Shown: positions 19,325 to 31,300 of the stretch, piece after piece | Position numbering within the stretch: position 1 is the stretch's first letter | Layout of the letters: each line of letters opens with the position of its first letter | Assembly: GCF_017916325.1 (NCBI RefSeq) | Contig: NC_090161.1 | Coordinates: forward strand, 334,501-398,500 | Direction of reading: 5' to 3' | From: Leishmania martiniquensis | Lineage: Eukaryota > Euglenozoa > Kinetoplastea > Trypanosomatida > Trypanosomatidae | DNA length: 64,000 bases | Translations under genes and position numbers: made by a program | Notes under the pieces: generated by a model | What the model saw: the letters and a program-made list of their open reading frames with translations, nothing else | The model's database searches: none | What the model was told of the DNA's origin: nothing

Positions 19325-22300
19325 ATGGAGTACTTCTACAGGACAAATTCGGCAGAGCTGACGCCGCTGAAGACGGAGCTGATGGATGTGGTTTCGTCGT
19401 GCTTGCTGAAGGAGCCGCCTTTTGAGGCGGCGCTGCCTGGACGGCCGACAGCAGCCACAGCATCCGCCGCGCACTCCACGGCGGCAGATGAGGCAGTGAT
19501 GAAGGCCGTGCCAACGTCACCCCTCTCGCCGGCGAACGATGGCGCGGCCACGGTGGCGCAGATACGCGAGCTGGCTCACCTCATCTCCCGCCATGATGGC
19601 GAGTTCGTGCTGAAACTGGCGCTCTACGCCCGCCACGAGCTGCATCTGCGCCGCTCGCCGAGCTTCCTCGTCGCACTCTGTGCGCGAGAGCCGAAATGCA
19701 TTCCATTCCTGCTGCCGTACATGGAGAAAATTATCGTGCTGCCCTCTGACTGGTTGGCGGTGGCCAACTTCGCGTACTTTCACGACTGCGACGCCGCCCA
19801 CGACTACGCCGGAACGCTAGCGGACCCGGTGAAGGCTGAGCGCAGAGATGCAACCGGGTCCGCTGCTCAGAGTGATCGAAGGCACTCCCCCAACACCACC
19901 GCTGCTGTTCGCCGGCAGGGACGAAGCCCTGGCCGCTCCCCAAACTCGACTGGTAGGCGCAGTCCTGCACCTCCAGCCAGCGATGCGCGCGGCAGCCGCA
20001 GTGTCAGCCTCCCAGGAGCAAGCCCCTCATGCAGCGGGGCGGCCACGAGGGTGAAGGGTGACCGCAGCCTGACACACTCCTATCTTCCTGCAGCGCTACG
20101 CACTGCACTTGTCGCCATTTTCGCGAGATTTTCCGTCTTCTCTATGGCCAAGTATGACAACGAAGCGGCAGAGCATCGCGCCTCGAGGCGCCAGGTCAGG
20201 CGTGACCGAGCCGCCGCCGCGGTTGCGCCGAACACCAGCGGTCCAGATAAGCCGAGCGCTGAAGACGCCCTATCTGTTGCGCCGCCGCGCCAACCTCGCC
20301 CACAGACCTTCACGTTTAAGCAGCTTATCCGGATGCTTCATATCACCGAGCCGGCTTACGTTGTATGCTGCCTCCTCGGCAAGCACTACCCGAGCAGCGA
20401 GGACGAGTTCCAACGCATGCGCTTACATCTGACTGATCCGACCTGGAGGAAGCCGACGCCGCTAAAGGTACGCATCGCCTCCTCGGTAAAAGGCGGTCAC
20501 TCCACGAAGGACACGAGCGGCTGCGCCGTCTTCAGCGGTGGCGACAGTGCGAGTGAGGCAGAGGACGAGGGCCGAAAAGAGAATGCGGAGCGGCCGTTTT
20601 GCGTCTTTGACGTGCGCCGCGCCGGGCAGCGCATGCGTCTTCCCGTGCCGGAGACGTGGGAGACGCTGGTGTCTAAGGAGGGCAACACCGGGCGTGTCTG
20701 GGACGCGCTTATCTGTGCGAATGCGGTGCCGTACATGGCCCTTCTGCGAAACCTGCGGAACATTCTCACGCGCCTCTGCTCCGCTGCATCGCACAAGCGT
20801 GTGCTGGAGAAGCTAGTGGATGAGCAGCAGGTCGCCGCCAGCCAGCAGCTGCCGTATCGCTTCTACAGCGCTTATCTAGCTGTGCAGCAGATTGAGGCAT
20901 CGCTGGAATTCCTCGACATGCTACGTGCCATGCCTCGGAAGGCTCGCTCTATGAAAGAAAAGGCAGTTTCTTCGGGGGGCTGCCGTGCTCGCGGCAGCTC
21001 CGGACGGCGCCGCGCCGTTGTCGCACCAAGACTGGCTGCTGGCGCCATCCGAGAGGCTGTGGAGAAGGCAGCCAAAAGCTTTGAACGCCCAATGGTGCCG
21101 CGCGCATATCTGCGCCGGTATGTCATGCAGTATAGCGCTGCGCTCGACTCCGCCATCAGCACATCGGCGCGGCTGAATGCGATTCCGGTGAAGGGGACGT
21201 CCATCGTCGTCGTCTGTGTGACATCCGCCTTGTTCGAGCTGATGTCCGCGGTGGGCGCCGCCGCGGCAACGCCGGTGTCGATCCAGCGCAAGGTGGATGT
21301 GGCCGCGCTGCTGGTGGCCATGCTGATGCGCAGCTGCGAGCAGTGTATTGTCCTACTCTACTGCTATGACGAGTACGTTGTATTTCGGGAAAGTGACTCG
21401 GGGGAGGAGAAGTCAGTGATGTACGAGTCAGATGATGAGGACGTCGACAGCCACAGCAGCTGTAGCACTGAGAGCAGCAGGAGTAGGAGGAACGGCCCTC
21501 ATGACGAGGGTGCAGACGAGGACGACCTGAAGGCCGCTTCCGGCACGCTTCGCCGGGCAAGTGCCAGTGCTTCACAGAGGGCAGCACCAGGGATGATGAG
21601 CCTCGCTGGTGCTCTCGCCGCGCGCTGCGCCTCGCTCCTGGCGCGAAAGCGGGAGGAGGTCGGGAGCGATGTCGTCGCGACCTCGTTTGCCATGTTCGCG
21701 AACACCTCAGGCGCACAGTTTCCGTACGCATTCCTCGACGAGGTTATTGAGCGCAACATGCGGGTCGAGTCTCTGCTGGTGTTCGACGAGGGCGTGCACC
21801 GCACCTACGCGTATATGAACCGCAACGCCCCTGCGTTTGGCGACCTGCCAACGTACCTTTCACGGCTGAGGCGCACGTGCAGCCCTGACTTGCTGTACGT
21901 TGGGGTCAACTTAAAGGCCTCCAACCCTCTGCCGGCGGAGAGCGCCGCCCAGGTGCCAGGGACGATGGATGCTCCAGTGACAGCATCAGTCGCTGGCGCG
22001 CCATTGCACCAGAAGCGGAGGCAGGCGTTGATGCCAGCACAGAGGGACGGCGCCACAGCGGCCCTTCAGAATGAGGAGGTGAAGCGGCGCTTTGCCCACC
22101 ACAACGACGTTCTTCTCACTGGGTTTAGCGACTCTATCTTGCGCCTAGTTGCGGTGCGCACAGGCGGCGGCCCCCTCACCGTGATCGAGCGGGCGGCGGA
22201 AAACTACCACGTGTCGCGCCTCTCTGCGCGTGTTAGTCGCGCCGCTTGGGCGGAGCGCGCCAAGGCACTGAAGGTGCTGGCGGCGCTGCGAGAGGACCAG

Positions 22301-25300
22301 CAGTGGCACATTGGCAGCCGCGGCTTACCCGAGACGCCGCATGCTGCGGGTGTCGTCACCTTCAGCGGCTGCATAGACTTCACGCCGTTCCGCACCACCA
22401 CAGCGACTCAGATGCAGAGCGCGTCGTCTACGAGCACAGGGCGTGCACTGGTGCCCGAAGAGGCCACCTCGCCGGCGTCGGCGCTGCCCTACTTTGACGC
22501 GAATGGAAAGGCCGTCTCGATAGCAGGCTGGGATTGGAATCGCAGCTTGTGCAGCAGTGATCAGCGGCTGCAGTGGCTGGCGAGCAGCTTTGCCGGGCTG
22601 TCTTCGACGTCCTCTGCCTCTGCAGCGTCGTCGGTCAACGATGCGGAGGCGCCATCAAAGGGTCCTGCAGTGCTGCCCAGCATACGCCTGCTACTTGCCA
22701 AACCGTCCCTCTCGGAGGCTGACGCGGCAGTGACAACGGCCAGCGCCAGCGGCGCGAAGGGCAACCACAGCGCGGCGGTCTACCCGGCCCGCGACTTGGA
22801 CGCTGCTGAAGTCCGAGAGATCGAGCCGGCGTGGCTGGCCGCTGAGGGTAAAAACGTGTCGCCTGTCTTCCACCCGCAGCCGTTTATCTCGATCGTGAAG
22901 CTCCTCTCCATGTCGAGCACGCAAGGAAGCAACGTCGAGACGTCGGCTGCTGCCTCTGCCGCCGCCGACCGTCGCCCTCGAAAGAAGGTCAGCTACGCAC
23001 GGCTGCATGCGCGGGCCGCCAAACTTCGACATACTGGACCGACGGGCTTCGCGGCGACCACCGCATCTTCCTCTTCGAGTGCTGCTGCTGCAACAGCGAC
23101 GATCGAGCATGCCGCAGCAGGCGCGGCATCTGTGGATCCGCACCGCTTGCGCGACCAGACCAGCCTGCAGCCGACGTGGCAGGTGGCAAGGGTGACTCGC
23201 CGCCTTATCACCGCCTACCGTGTGTGCCGTTTCTTCATCTCGAGCACGTTTCTCGACATGAACAACGAGCGCAACGCCATCACGCTCGACATCTTTCCGC
23301 GGCTTCGACGGTGGGCTGCCGAAGCAGGGCTGAAGGTGACCTTGTTAGAGGTCGATCTGCGCTGGGGAATCCCGGCCCTCGCGACACGTCGAAACCTGTC
23401 CACATCCGTGTGCCTGAACGAAGTTTCTCGGTGTAGCCCATTTTTCGTGGGCGTGATTGGTGCCCGCTACGGCTCCAGCCCACCGACACCGCTTCAGCTC
23501 GTGGTCGATGAGGACGTGGATGCAGAGGACTACGCCTGGATGCAGGAGCTGTCAGATCCACACGTGTCTGTGACAGAGCTCGAGATGCGCCACGCAATAT
23601 ACAACGCAAAGCGCCGCCTCGGCGGCGATGAGGCCCCACTATCGACACTATTTTTTGCTCGTGACTCGGCGCACCTCCTCTCCACGTTCGACCCAGGAGA
23701 TTCGGCGCGCCGTGCTGTTTATGAGGCTGACTCCGCCACTGCTGACGAGGCGATCGCGCGCCTCAAGCAGCGGATCACGGAGAGCGGATGCAAGCTTCTT
23801 TCGTACAAAGCTGAGTATATCAGCCCAGCGAAGGTGCTCCTGCCAGGAACCAGTAGGCGTGGCAGCGGGGGGGCACCGCTCCTCGCTGGAGTCACCACCC
23901 ACTCTGCCGCCGTGAGCAGCGGCGCACGGGCGATGATGGAGGATGACCTGGGTAGGTGGGCGGTGCGAAGTCGCCATGGCTTCAATAATGGCGGAGTTCA
24001 AGCTGCTGCCTCTACCAATGGAAGCCTCGGCGACAGCAGCGTCTGCGCGAGCGAGGCGGAGTCCCTCTGGTCCTTCGTGAAGGCCCGCATCGCTGAGTCA
24101 GAGGAGCCAAAGAGGCTGACGTCGACGGACGTGGCGATCGACATGACGGACTTTTCTAAAAAAGTGTTTGGCGCGCTACAGGAGGTGATCTGCCGCATTT
24201 GTGGTGTACTTCCAGAACTTAGGGACAGCGCCGTGGAAGAACAGGAGCAGCAGCAGCGGCCTGCGGATGCCCATGTGAGGGACGGCCCGTGCCTGGAGAA
24301 GAACGCCGACTTGCGTGGGCGCGTGAGGGGCACGAGGCCAGCATCAACAGTGACTAGTGAGATACTGGGTGCTGAGGCGCCTGACGTGTACGAGATGCTC
24401 ATGGTGGCGCAGAGCGAGTTCGCACGCAAGCTGAGCGACTTGTACGCCGCACCGCGTGGACTCTTGGAACAGCTTTCCAGCTTTGCATTAAACGGCACCC
24501 TCGGCTTCGCGGACGACAGTGACGCGTCGCGTAAGACCGGCGCGGAGGGGCGGGGGAGCTCAACACCGCACGGAGCAACGCAGCAATGCTTCGCGACTCT
24601 CAAGTCTTCATTCGACGCCGCGCATGGAGGCCGTCCGCGAGGGGGTTCCTCGACGCCGCCGCCGCCGTTCGCCACCTGTGCAGCTCCACAGGGAGGCAGC
24701 ACGAACTCTATTCTACTCCTGGAGGGCTGTGACGGGGACGGGAAGTCGTCAGCGCTGGCGGCGCTCACAGTGCGAGTGCTCACGCCGATGCTCAAGTTAG
24801 CTGCGTCTGAGGCAAGCCCGCGTTTCCTATTTTACTCCACTCAGGCGGAGGACGACTCGGTGCGCGGGCTTCTCTTCTTCCTCGCCAAGTCCCTTCCAGT
24901 CTTCTTCCAGTTGCACGGCGAAGTCTCCGTGAACGACACGGACTCTGTCGAGGAGCTTCTCCTTGTTGTGGATCAAGTTTACGGTGCGATTCATCGCCGC
25001 TTCGAGACCTGCGGTGGCGCCGCCGGTGGAGCATCGCCCGGAGCAGGTGACGCCGCTCTTGTGGTGATACTGGACGGCCTCGACAAGTCCTCCGAGGCGG
25101 CAGAGTTGGTTAGCCTTCTGGGAACCATTCTGCATCCCTTAGCCACGCAGCACATTCGTTTCGTGGTATCAGCCTGCCCGCGGTCGTCGCTGGCCCGTGC
25201 GCTGCGCAAGCGTACCCCACCAGCCCGCGTACTCTCTGTGCCTACATTGAGTGAGGGCGAGCGCGCCGAGCTGGTGCGTCTGCACCTCGCCCACTATGGC

Positions 25301-28300
25301 AAGCTCTTAGAGGAGTCCTTCACGGCAGACGAGTTGAGTAATCTGCTGCACAAGAGCGGAGCCGGTCGGCCCAGTCACCTCATTACCGCCATCACGTATC
25401 TTCGCCTCTTCAGCACCTTCGACACGCTGCGCGAGGATATCCGCTCACTCCCTGCGTCGCGCGCCGCCCTCTACGTGCAGCTCTTCCAACGCCTGCAATC
25501 CCGCTTCGATCGCGATACATGCTGTGTCGTCCTCAGCATTCTGCTGCTGCGCCAGCCCGTCGGTGGGGTGCTGGAGTTCAACCTTTACCGCCTCGTCTCG
25601 GATGTCGCCGTCGCGTCGCGTCTGGTGACACTGCTGCGCGGCATCTGCCTAGACTCCCAGCACGGGCGGCTGTTTATTAAGTCGTCCACCTTTGTTGACG
25701 CCATCGCTCACACGTGCTTCCGCTTTGCCTCCGATTACCAGTGCGCGCAAGAGCGCCTTCTCCTAGCAGAGCTGTGCTACCAGCCCATCGACGTCTCTCT
25801 CGACGAGCAGGAAGTCAAGGCTGGTCTGCGCCAGGTCACGGAGTCGATTCAGCGCAGCGCCGTGGATCCGCTCACGCGGCGCATCTTTGTGCCGGAGCGG
25901 TACGCGCCGCGTGAGCTTCTCGGAGTGCTCCAAGGGTCGCTGCAAGCGTGCCGACTCGATGTGATGGCCGCGCTGGCATGCTATCTGCCGTTTCTAGAGT
26001 GCCTTCTCGTCAATCGCCGCATGCTATCGCAGCTGGTGGGGCTGCTGTCCTCTGTCGTCAGCGCAGCAGCGTCCGTGTCGTCCTTGGCGCCTAGCGCATC
26101 AAATTCTACAGAGGTGACACACGCAGAGGACGACGCGGATGCGGAGGACATCGGCGGCGTTCGCCCGCTCGCAAGCTACCGTGCGCTGGCGCTTCAGTGG
26201 CGACACCACCGAAGCGAGGTGCGGCGTCTCAGCGGCGTGCTGGACATTCTGCAGAAGAACTTCGACGTGCTGCTTCGCCAGCCTGGGCTGCTACGCCAGT
26301 GTGTGTGGAACACGGTGGGACCAGCTGTGTGCATCAGCGCCTACGACGCGGCCTCGACGGCGCGACTGCAGCAAGCATTGCAGCACAGAGGCACCAATGG
26401 CAGCACTGTTCCTTGCGAAGTCCGTGCCCTCTCGCCAGGCGGAGGCCCGCGAACGGAGGATGGAGCGAAGCACACTCCGGCATCGCAGCTCCCAAACATG
26501 CCCGCCCTTTCTGCGCTCTCCACGATGTGGGTGCACTGGCTGAATGCACGGCAGCACGGCGGCGAAGGTTGCGTGATGCGCACCACAGCCTCACCGCAGT
26601 CGATACGGTGCATGGCGATGAGCCCGGATGGGACAGAGGTGGCTCTTGGCGGCGACGACGGCGTTGTGCGCCGCGTTTCCGCGGACGTGGAGGAGCACCA
26701 GCAGCCGCAGATGGTGACGTGTGAGGCTGAAAGCATCGACAGCGCCGGCTGCGTGGGACGGCGTCGTGTGGCATCGACGCTGCGGCACGAGTCCGCTGTC
26801 ACCTCTGTGGTGTACGTGGGCCCTCACGCTGCGGGCGGTCCTACAGCGGGCACCATTGGCATTGGTGCCTCGGCAACCCTATCCTTGCCTACTGACGCCG
26901 CGCAACTGCTGGTGTCGGGGTGTGCCGGCGGCCTCTTGTACGTCTGGAGCCTTGCAGACAACTCCCTACTACAACGTGGCATTGGCCACCTGCGAGCCAT
27001 CAGCGGGCTTGTGTGCCACCCGCTGGAGCCGACAGTGCTGTGCTCTTGTGGCCACGACTCTTTCGTGATGCTCTGGGGCGTTGGCAGTGCAGAGACCCCA
27101 TCGAGGCTGTGCAGCGAGATACACGCTTCTTTGGCGCTGCGCATGCCCAAGTACCCGGGTGGCTCGGCAGAGCGTCTTCGGCAAGCAAAGAGGGTTAACC
27201 TCAACGGCCAGCCGCGCGTTGTTCGTGATGGGGCGGGAGCAGCCGCGGCGCGGCAGGGCAAACACGACTCGAGCGCCGGAGCCCGCAGCCAGCAGACGTT
27301 GGATGAGCAGTCTCTTGTGCCTTTTCACACGGAGCGGCAGCACCGCACCCCTGTCGAGGCCGTCGCCTTCCACCGCTCTGGCGACATTTTTGCTAGTGGC
27401 AGCTGGGACGGTTCTCTCGTGCTGCACAACACCCGTGACTTGCGCACACCGTCGCCAGTGATTACACCAGAGATGAAGGTGCCCTTCGAGCCGCCGAAGC
27501 GGATCCGTGCCGCAGGTCGACGGGCACGTCGTGGCAAACTTGTCTGGCGTACGCGGCATGGCCCAGAGCATCGGCAGGTGACGTTTCAGTCGACGACGTT
27601 TGCGCTGGGCTCATCTGTGCGCGCGATTGTTTTTTCAAACTCACTCGCTGTCACCTGTGTTGTTGGCTGCCACAACGGCACCGTTGTCGTGGTCGATCAC
27701 GCTTCTGCTGCGGTGGTGGCGCGGTGGGCGTCGCTGCACTCCGCGCCGGTCACGCGGCTCACAGCGTCAATGGACGGCCGATGCATAGCCTCAGCCGATG
27801 AGCATGGCGTTGTGCGCTTGACGCACACCGGCATCACGGGGTCTGTCTTTGCCACTTTCAACGGCCACAGCGGTGCGGTCACCGGCTTGTGCTTCCGCCC
27901 ACCGCGCGCAGCCCAAGGTGAAGGCACTGCTGCTGGCCCTGATGCCCTGCATGCACCTCCAGCTGTACTACTTACCACGGGCGAGGATCGCTCATTGCAG
28001 GCTTGGCGAGTGGATAGCAGTAGCAGTGGCGGCTTCGCGACGCAGGCGTCCAAGTCGAGGCGCCGTCTTAGCGCCTCGCACTCTACGGCTATAACGGCGA
28101 TGGCGTCCTCGCGTGACGGCCAGCTGCTCGTCACTGGCGCTGCCGACGGGACCGCAATCGTGTTTCGGGTACCTGAGGAGGGTGATGATGACACTGTCGT
28201 TCGTGGGGACGCAGGTGGGGCAGCCACCGACAGAGACCGTGCCGGCGTCACAGCATTAGATCTATTGAGGGAGCCTGGTAGGAGCGCGATGACGACCTCT

Positions 28301-31300
28301 TCCACGGCGGCGGGCGATGCGCCGGCCCTGCGGCCGTTAAAGCCGGCCTTCATGCTGTGGCACGACGACTGCCGCATAATCTGTATCCGTCTGGCGATGC
28401 GCGACACGCGCATCGTGGTCGGTGTCGCATTCGGTCTTGTGTACGTGTGGTCGTCGTCTCCAGGGTTGAACCAAGTGGAAGGGCGCCTGCTGCTCCGCGT
28501 TCGCGTACCGGAGCATGGCTTGTACCCCGTCGTCTCCTTGGGCGTAGTTGAGCGGAGTACTGCGGCAGCGGCGACCGACGCCCGAGGGCAAGGTGAGGCC
28601 GGCGAGGGTGGGGTTGCGCAGCAGACCTCGGCTACAGAAACGACGTTACTGCTTGCAAAGCCGCTGCCGCTGGCCTACAAGCACACCCCCAGCAGCGTTT
28701 CCACGGCCGCCGCTTCGCCGTGGCCGCCGACAGAGGAGGAGGAGAGCAGTGCGCTCGTGACAGCCATATGCGCCAACGGCGACGTGGCTGTCTTCAAGCT
28801 ACTCAGTGACACTGCCTCTCTCATCATGGCAGCTGACCAGGCGCGCCGCCGGCAGCGCCAGCAACTTCACCGGCGCCGTTCTAACTACAGCGGCACTAGC
28901 TTCCCTGATAACGTCTTCTCACACGGCGACAGTCTCAGCTGCGCTAGCAGCGCTGAGACCTTGGAGCGCCCCGCGGCGGACGCCAGCGTAACGACGGCAG
29001 CGCTATCAGGCACGAGCCTCGGAGGGGTTGACGGCTTGGAGGCCAGAGGTGAGAGTGGTGAGGTGGCACATCATGCACATATCACCGCCATCGCCGCGAA
29101 CTCAACGCCGCGCATGCAAGAGTCTGGCAGCATCACGGCGCAGGAGGGCGGGCCGCATCCCATGCCGCCCACGACGGGCGGCGCAGTGCGTGGCCAGGCC
29201 GGCACCCCCGTCGCGGCGAGCGCGTCTTCATCACCTCAAGGGGTAATCCCCATCGAGGCCCCGCGGCGTCGACGGCAGGCGCTCGATCGGCGTGCCCAGA
29301 AGCTGCAGCGCCTACTGTCTCGTTGTCGTACGACAGAGGTGGAGCTGTGCAAGAGCTACCAGCTGCATCTGCATCGGCATCGACTGATCTGGGCAAGCGC
29401 GGCAGACGCAGAAGAAATTACGAGTGTGGTGTGGCTCAGCTCGCAGCATCCGCAGCCCTTTCAGTGGGGCGACGTGGCGGACGCGGCCAAAGGAAAGTAC
29501 GGTAGGCTTGCTCTCGTTGTCGCGCAGAGGCAGCTCTTCTTGCTCCTCAGCAGCGGAAGCGAGAGCGCCTTGAGCAAGTGTCTTCCTGTGCGCGTGCCGT
29601 CGCACGTCCCCGACAGCGCCCCGCTGCTGGCGAGCGCCACTGGGGCAATGCCGGAAGAGGGCGTAGCCGCTGGGGCGCCGGAGTGGGGCACCATTGGTAA
29701 CGCGGCAAGCACAGAGGATGGCGCCGTGCCTCTTGTAGCTGCCGAGGCCGCGGCGGCAGAGGAGTTTGAGGTGGACCCGGGCTATCTTCTTCGCGAAGAC
29801 GAGCACTTCACGTCTGCCAGCTCCGCTGTCGCAGCTGCGGCTGTGGCACCGCCATCAGCGACAGCGGAGGGGATGTGTTCGTTTGCGGTCGCTGTCGCCA
29901 CCAATCAGGGGGAGGTGCTTCTTCTTTGCGTACAAGTGCCACATCCTCACGGAGGGCACGACGACGCCCTGGGCGTACCGACCCCGCTGTTGCCTGGCAC
30001 GGCAGCAAGGCCCTCATCGACCGCTTCGCAGCACCTGAACAGCTACATCTTGCCCAGATCCAGTATTACGCTGTGCCGGCGTCTCGGCGTAACCGGCTCG
30101 AACGCTGGCCAAGCAGCAGGAGCAGAGGGAGATGGAGCCGAGGTCAGCACCAGCGGTGCGGCGCTTCATCGCACTACGGCCGCCCCTCGCGCCGCATGCG
30201 TCGAGCTGTGCCCGCTGCCGCCGGCGCTGGGAGCGTTGCTTGACGCCAGCGCCACCCGGCAGAGAGTGGCGCTGATCGCAGGGTGTACGGACGGCTCAAC
30301 CCGGGTGTGGCTAGCGGCCGTACCCGCCCCAGTGTCGCGCTCTCGTCGAAGGTCACCGGCTGGCGCCGAGGCGACGGAGGCCTCTGAGCGGCGGGGCATA
30401 GGCGGCACAAGCGACATGCCGATCGGCTGCTTCTTCTGCACGGGCAGCGTCAGCGCTGTGTCCGCTTTTGTGAACTGCAGCTTGCAGCAAGCCAGTGACA
30501 GCGAACAAGTGGTAGCGGTGCCTTCGTCAAGGTGGATCGTCGGTGACAAGCTTGGCAACGTATATCAGCTCAAGCTGGAGCGCGACGCCCCTTGTGGTGT
30601 GACCGCACTGCTGGAAAAATCGTGTAGCACGCTCGGCGCGGCTGGGGGCGGCGCGAGGAGCGGCAACGCAGAGACGCGACTAGGTCGGCTCGCTGCAGTG
30701 GGCATCGACGCCAAGCCGTGCACGCAGTCGTTGAAGCGTTCGCTCGCCATAATGGGTAGCACTACACCTCCGTCCAGCGCCGAAGCAATGATGGCGTCTT
30801 GCGCCGGTGGCCCTACTGATGGGGGAGGTCTGGCTGGTGGCGACACCGCGGCGGACGAGGTTATCAGCACCCTGACGTGGCCCGGCTGGTCGTCGCACTT
30901 GCCGGCGGACTGGCTGGCACCAGTGGACGTCTCAGCAGCGCTGCCGGCGCTGTTAAGGCGCGATGTGCCAGCGACGCGCGCGAGAGCGGGCGCGGCCCCG
31001 GAGTGGCAAAGTGGGGGTGGCCATCCACGGACGGCCATTCTGCCCCCTTCCGCCGGTATTGCAGACCGAACTCTGGGGGTCTGCGGCGAAATTCCGCAGC
31101 GGTTGGCCGCTGCCCCGCCCCACGCAGGACTCGCCAGTCTGCCGTCCACGCAGTGGTCGTGCCTGCCTGCTCTGCCGCAGGTGCAGCGGGTGGGGGTGGC
31201 GGTCTCCTTCAGATTACCAGACGGCACAGCCGAAGGCGCGAATGGCCGCGCTGCCGACGGATCTGCCCACCCGCCGTGTCTTGGCGGCATCAGACTCGCT

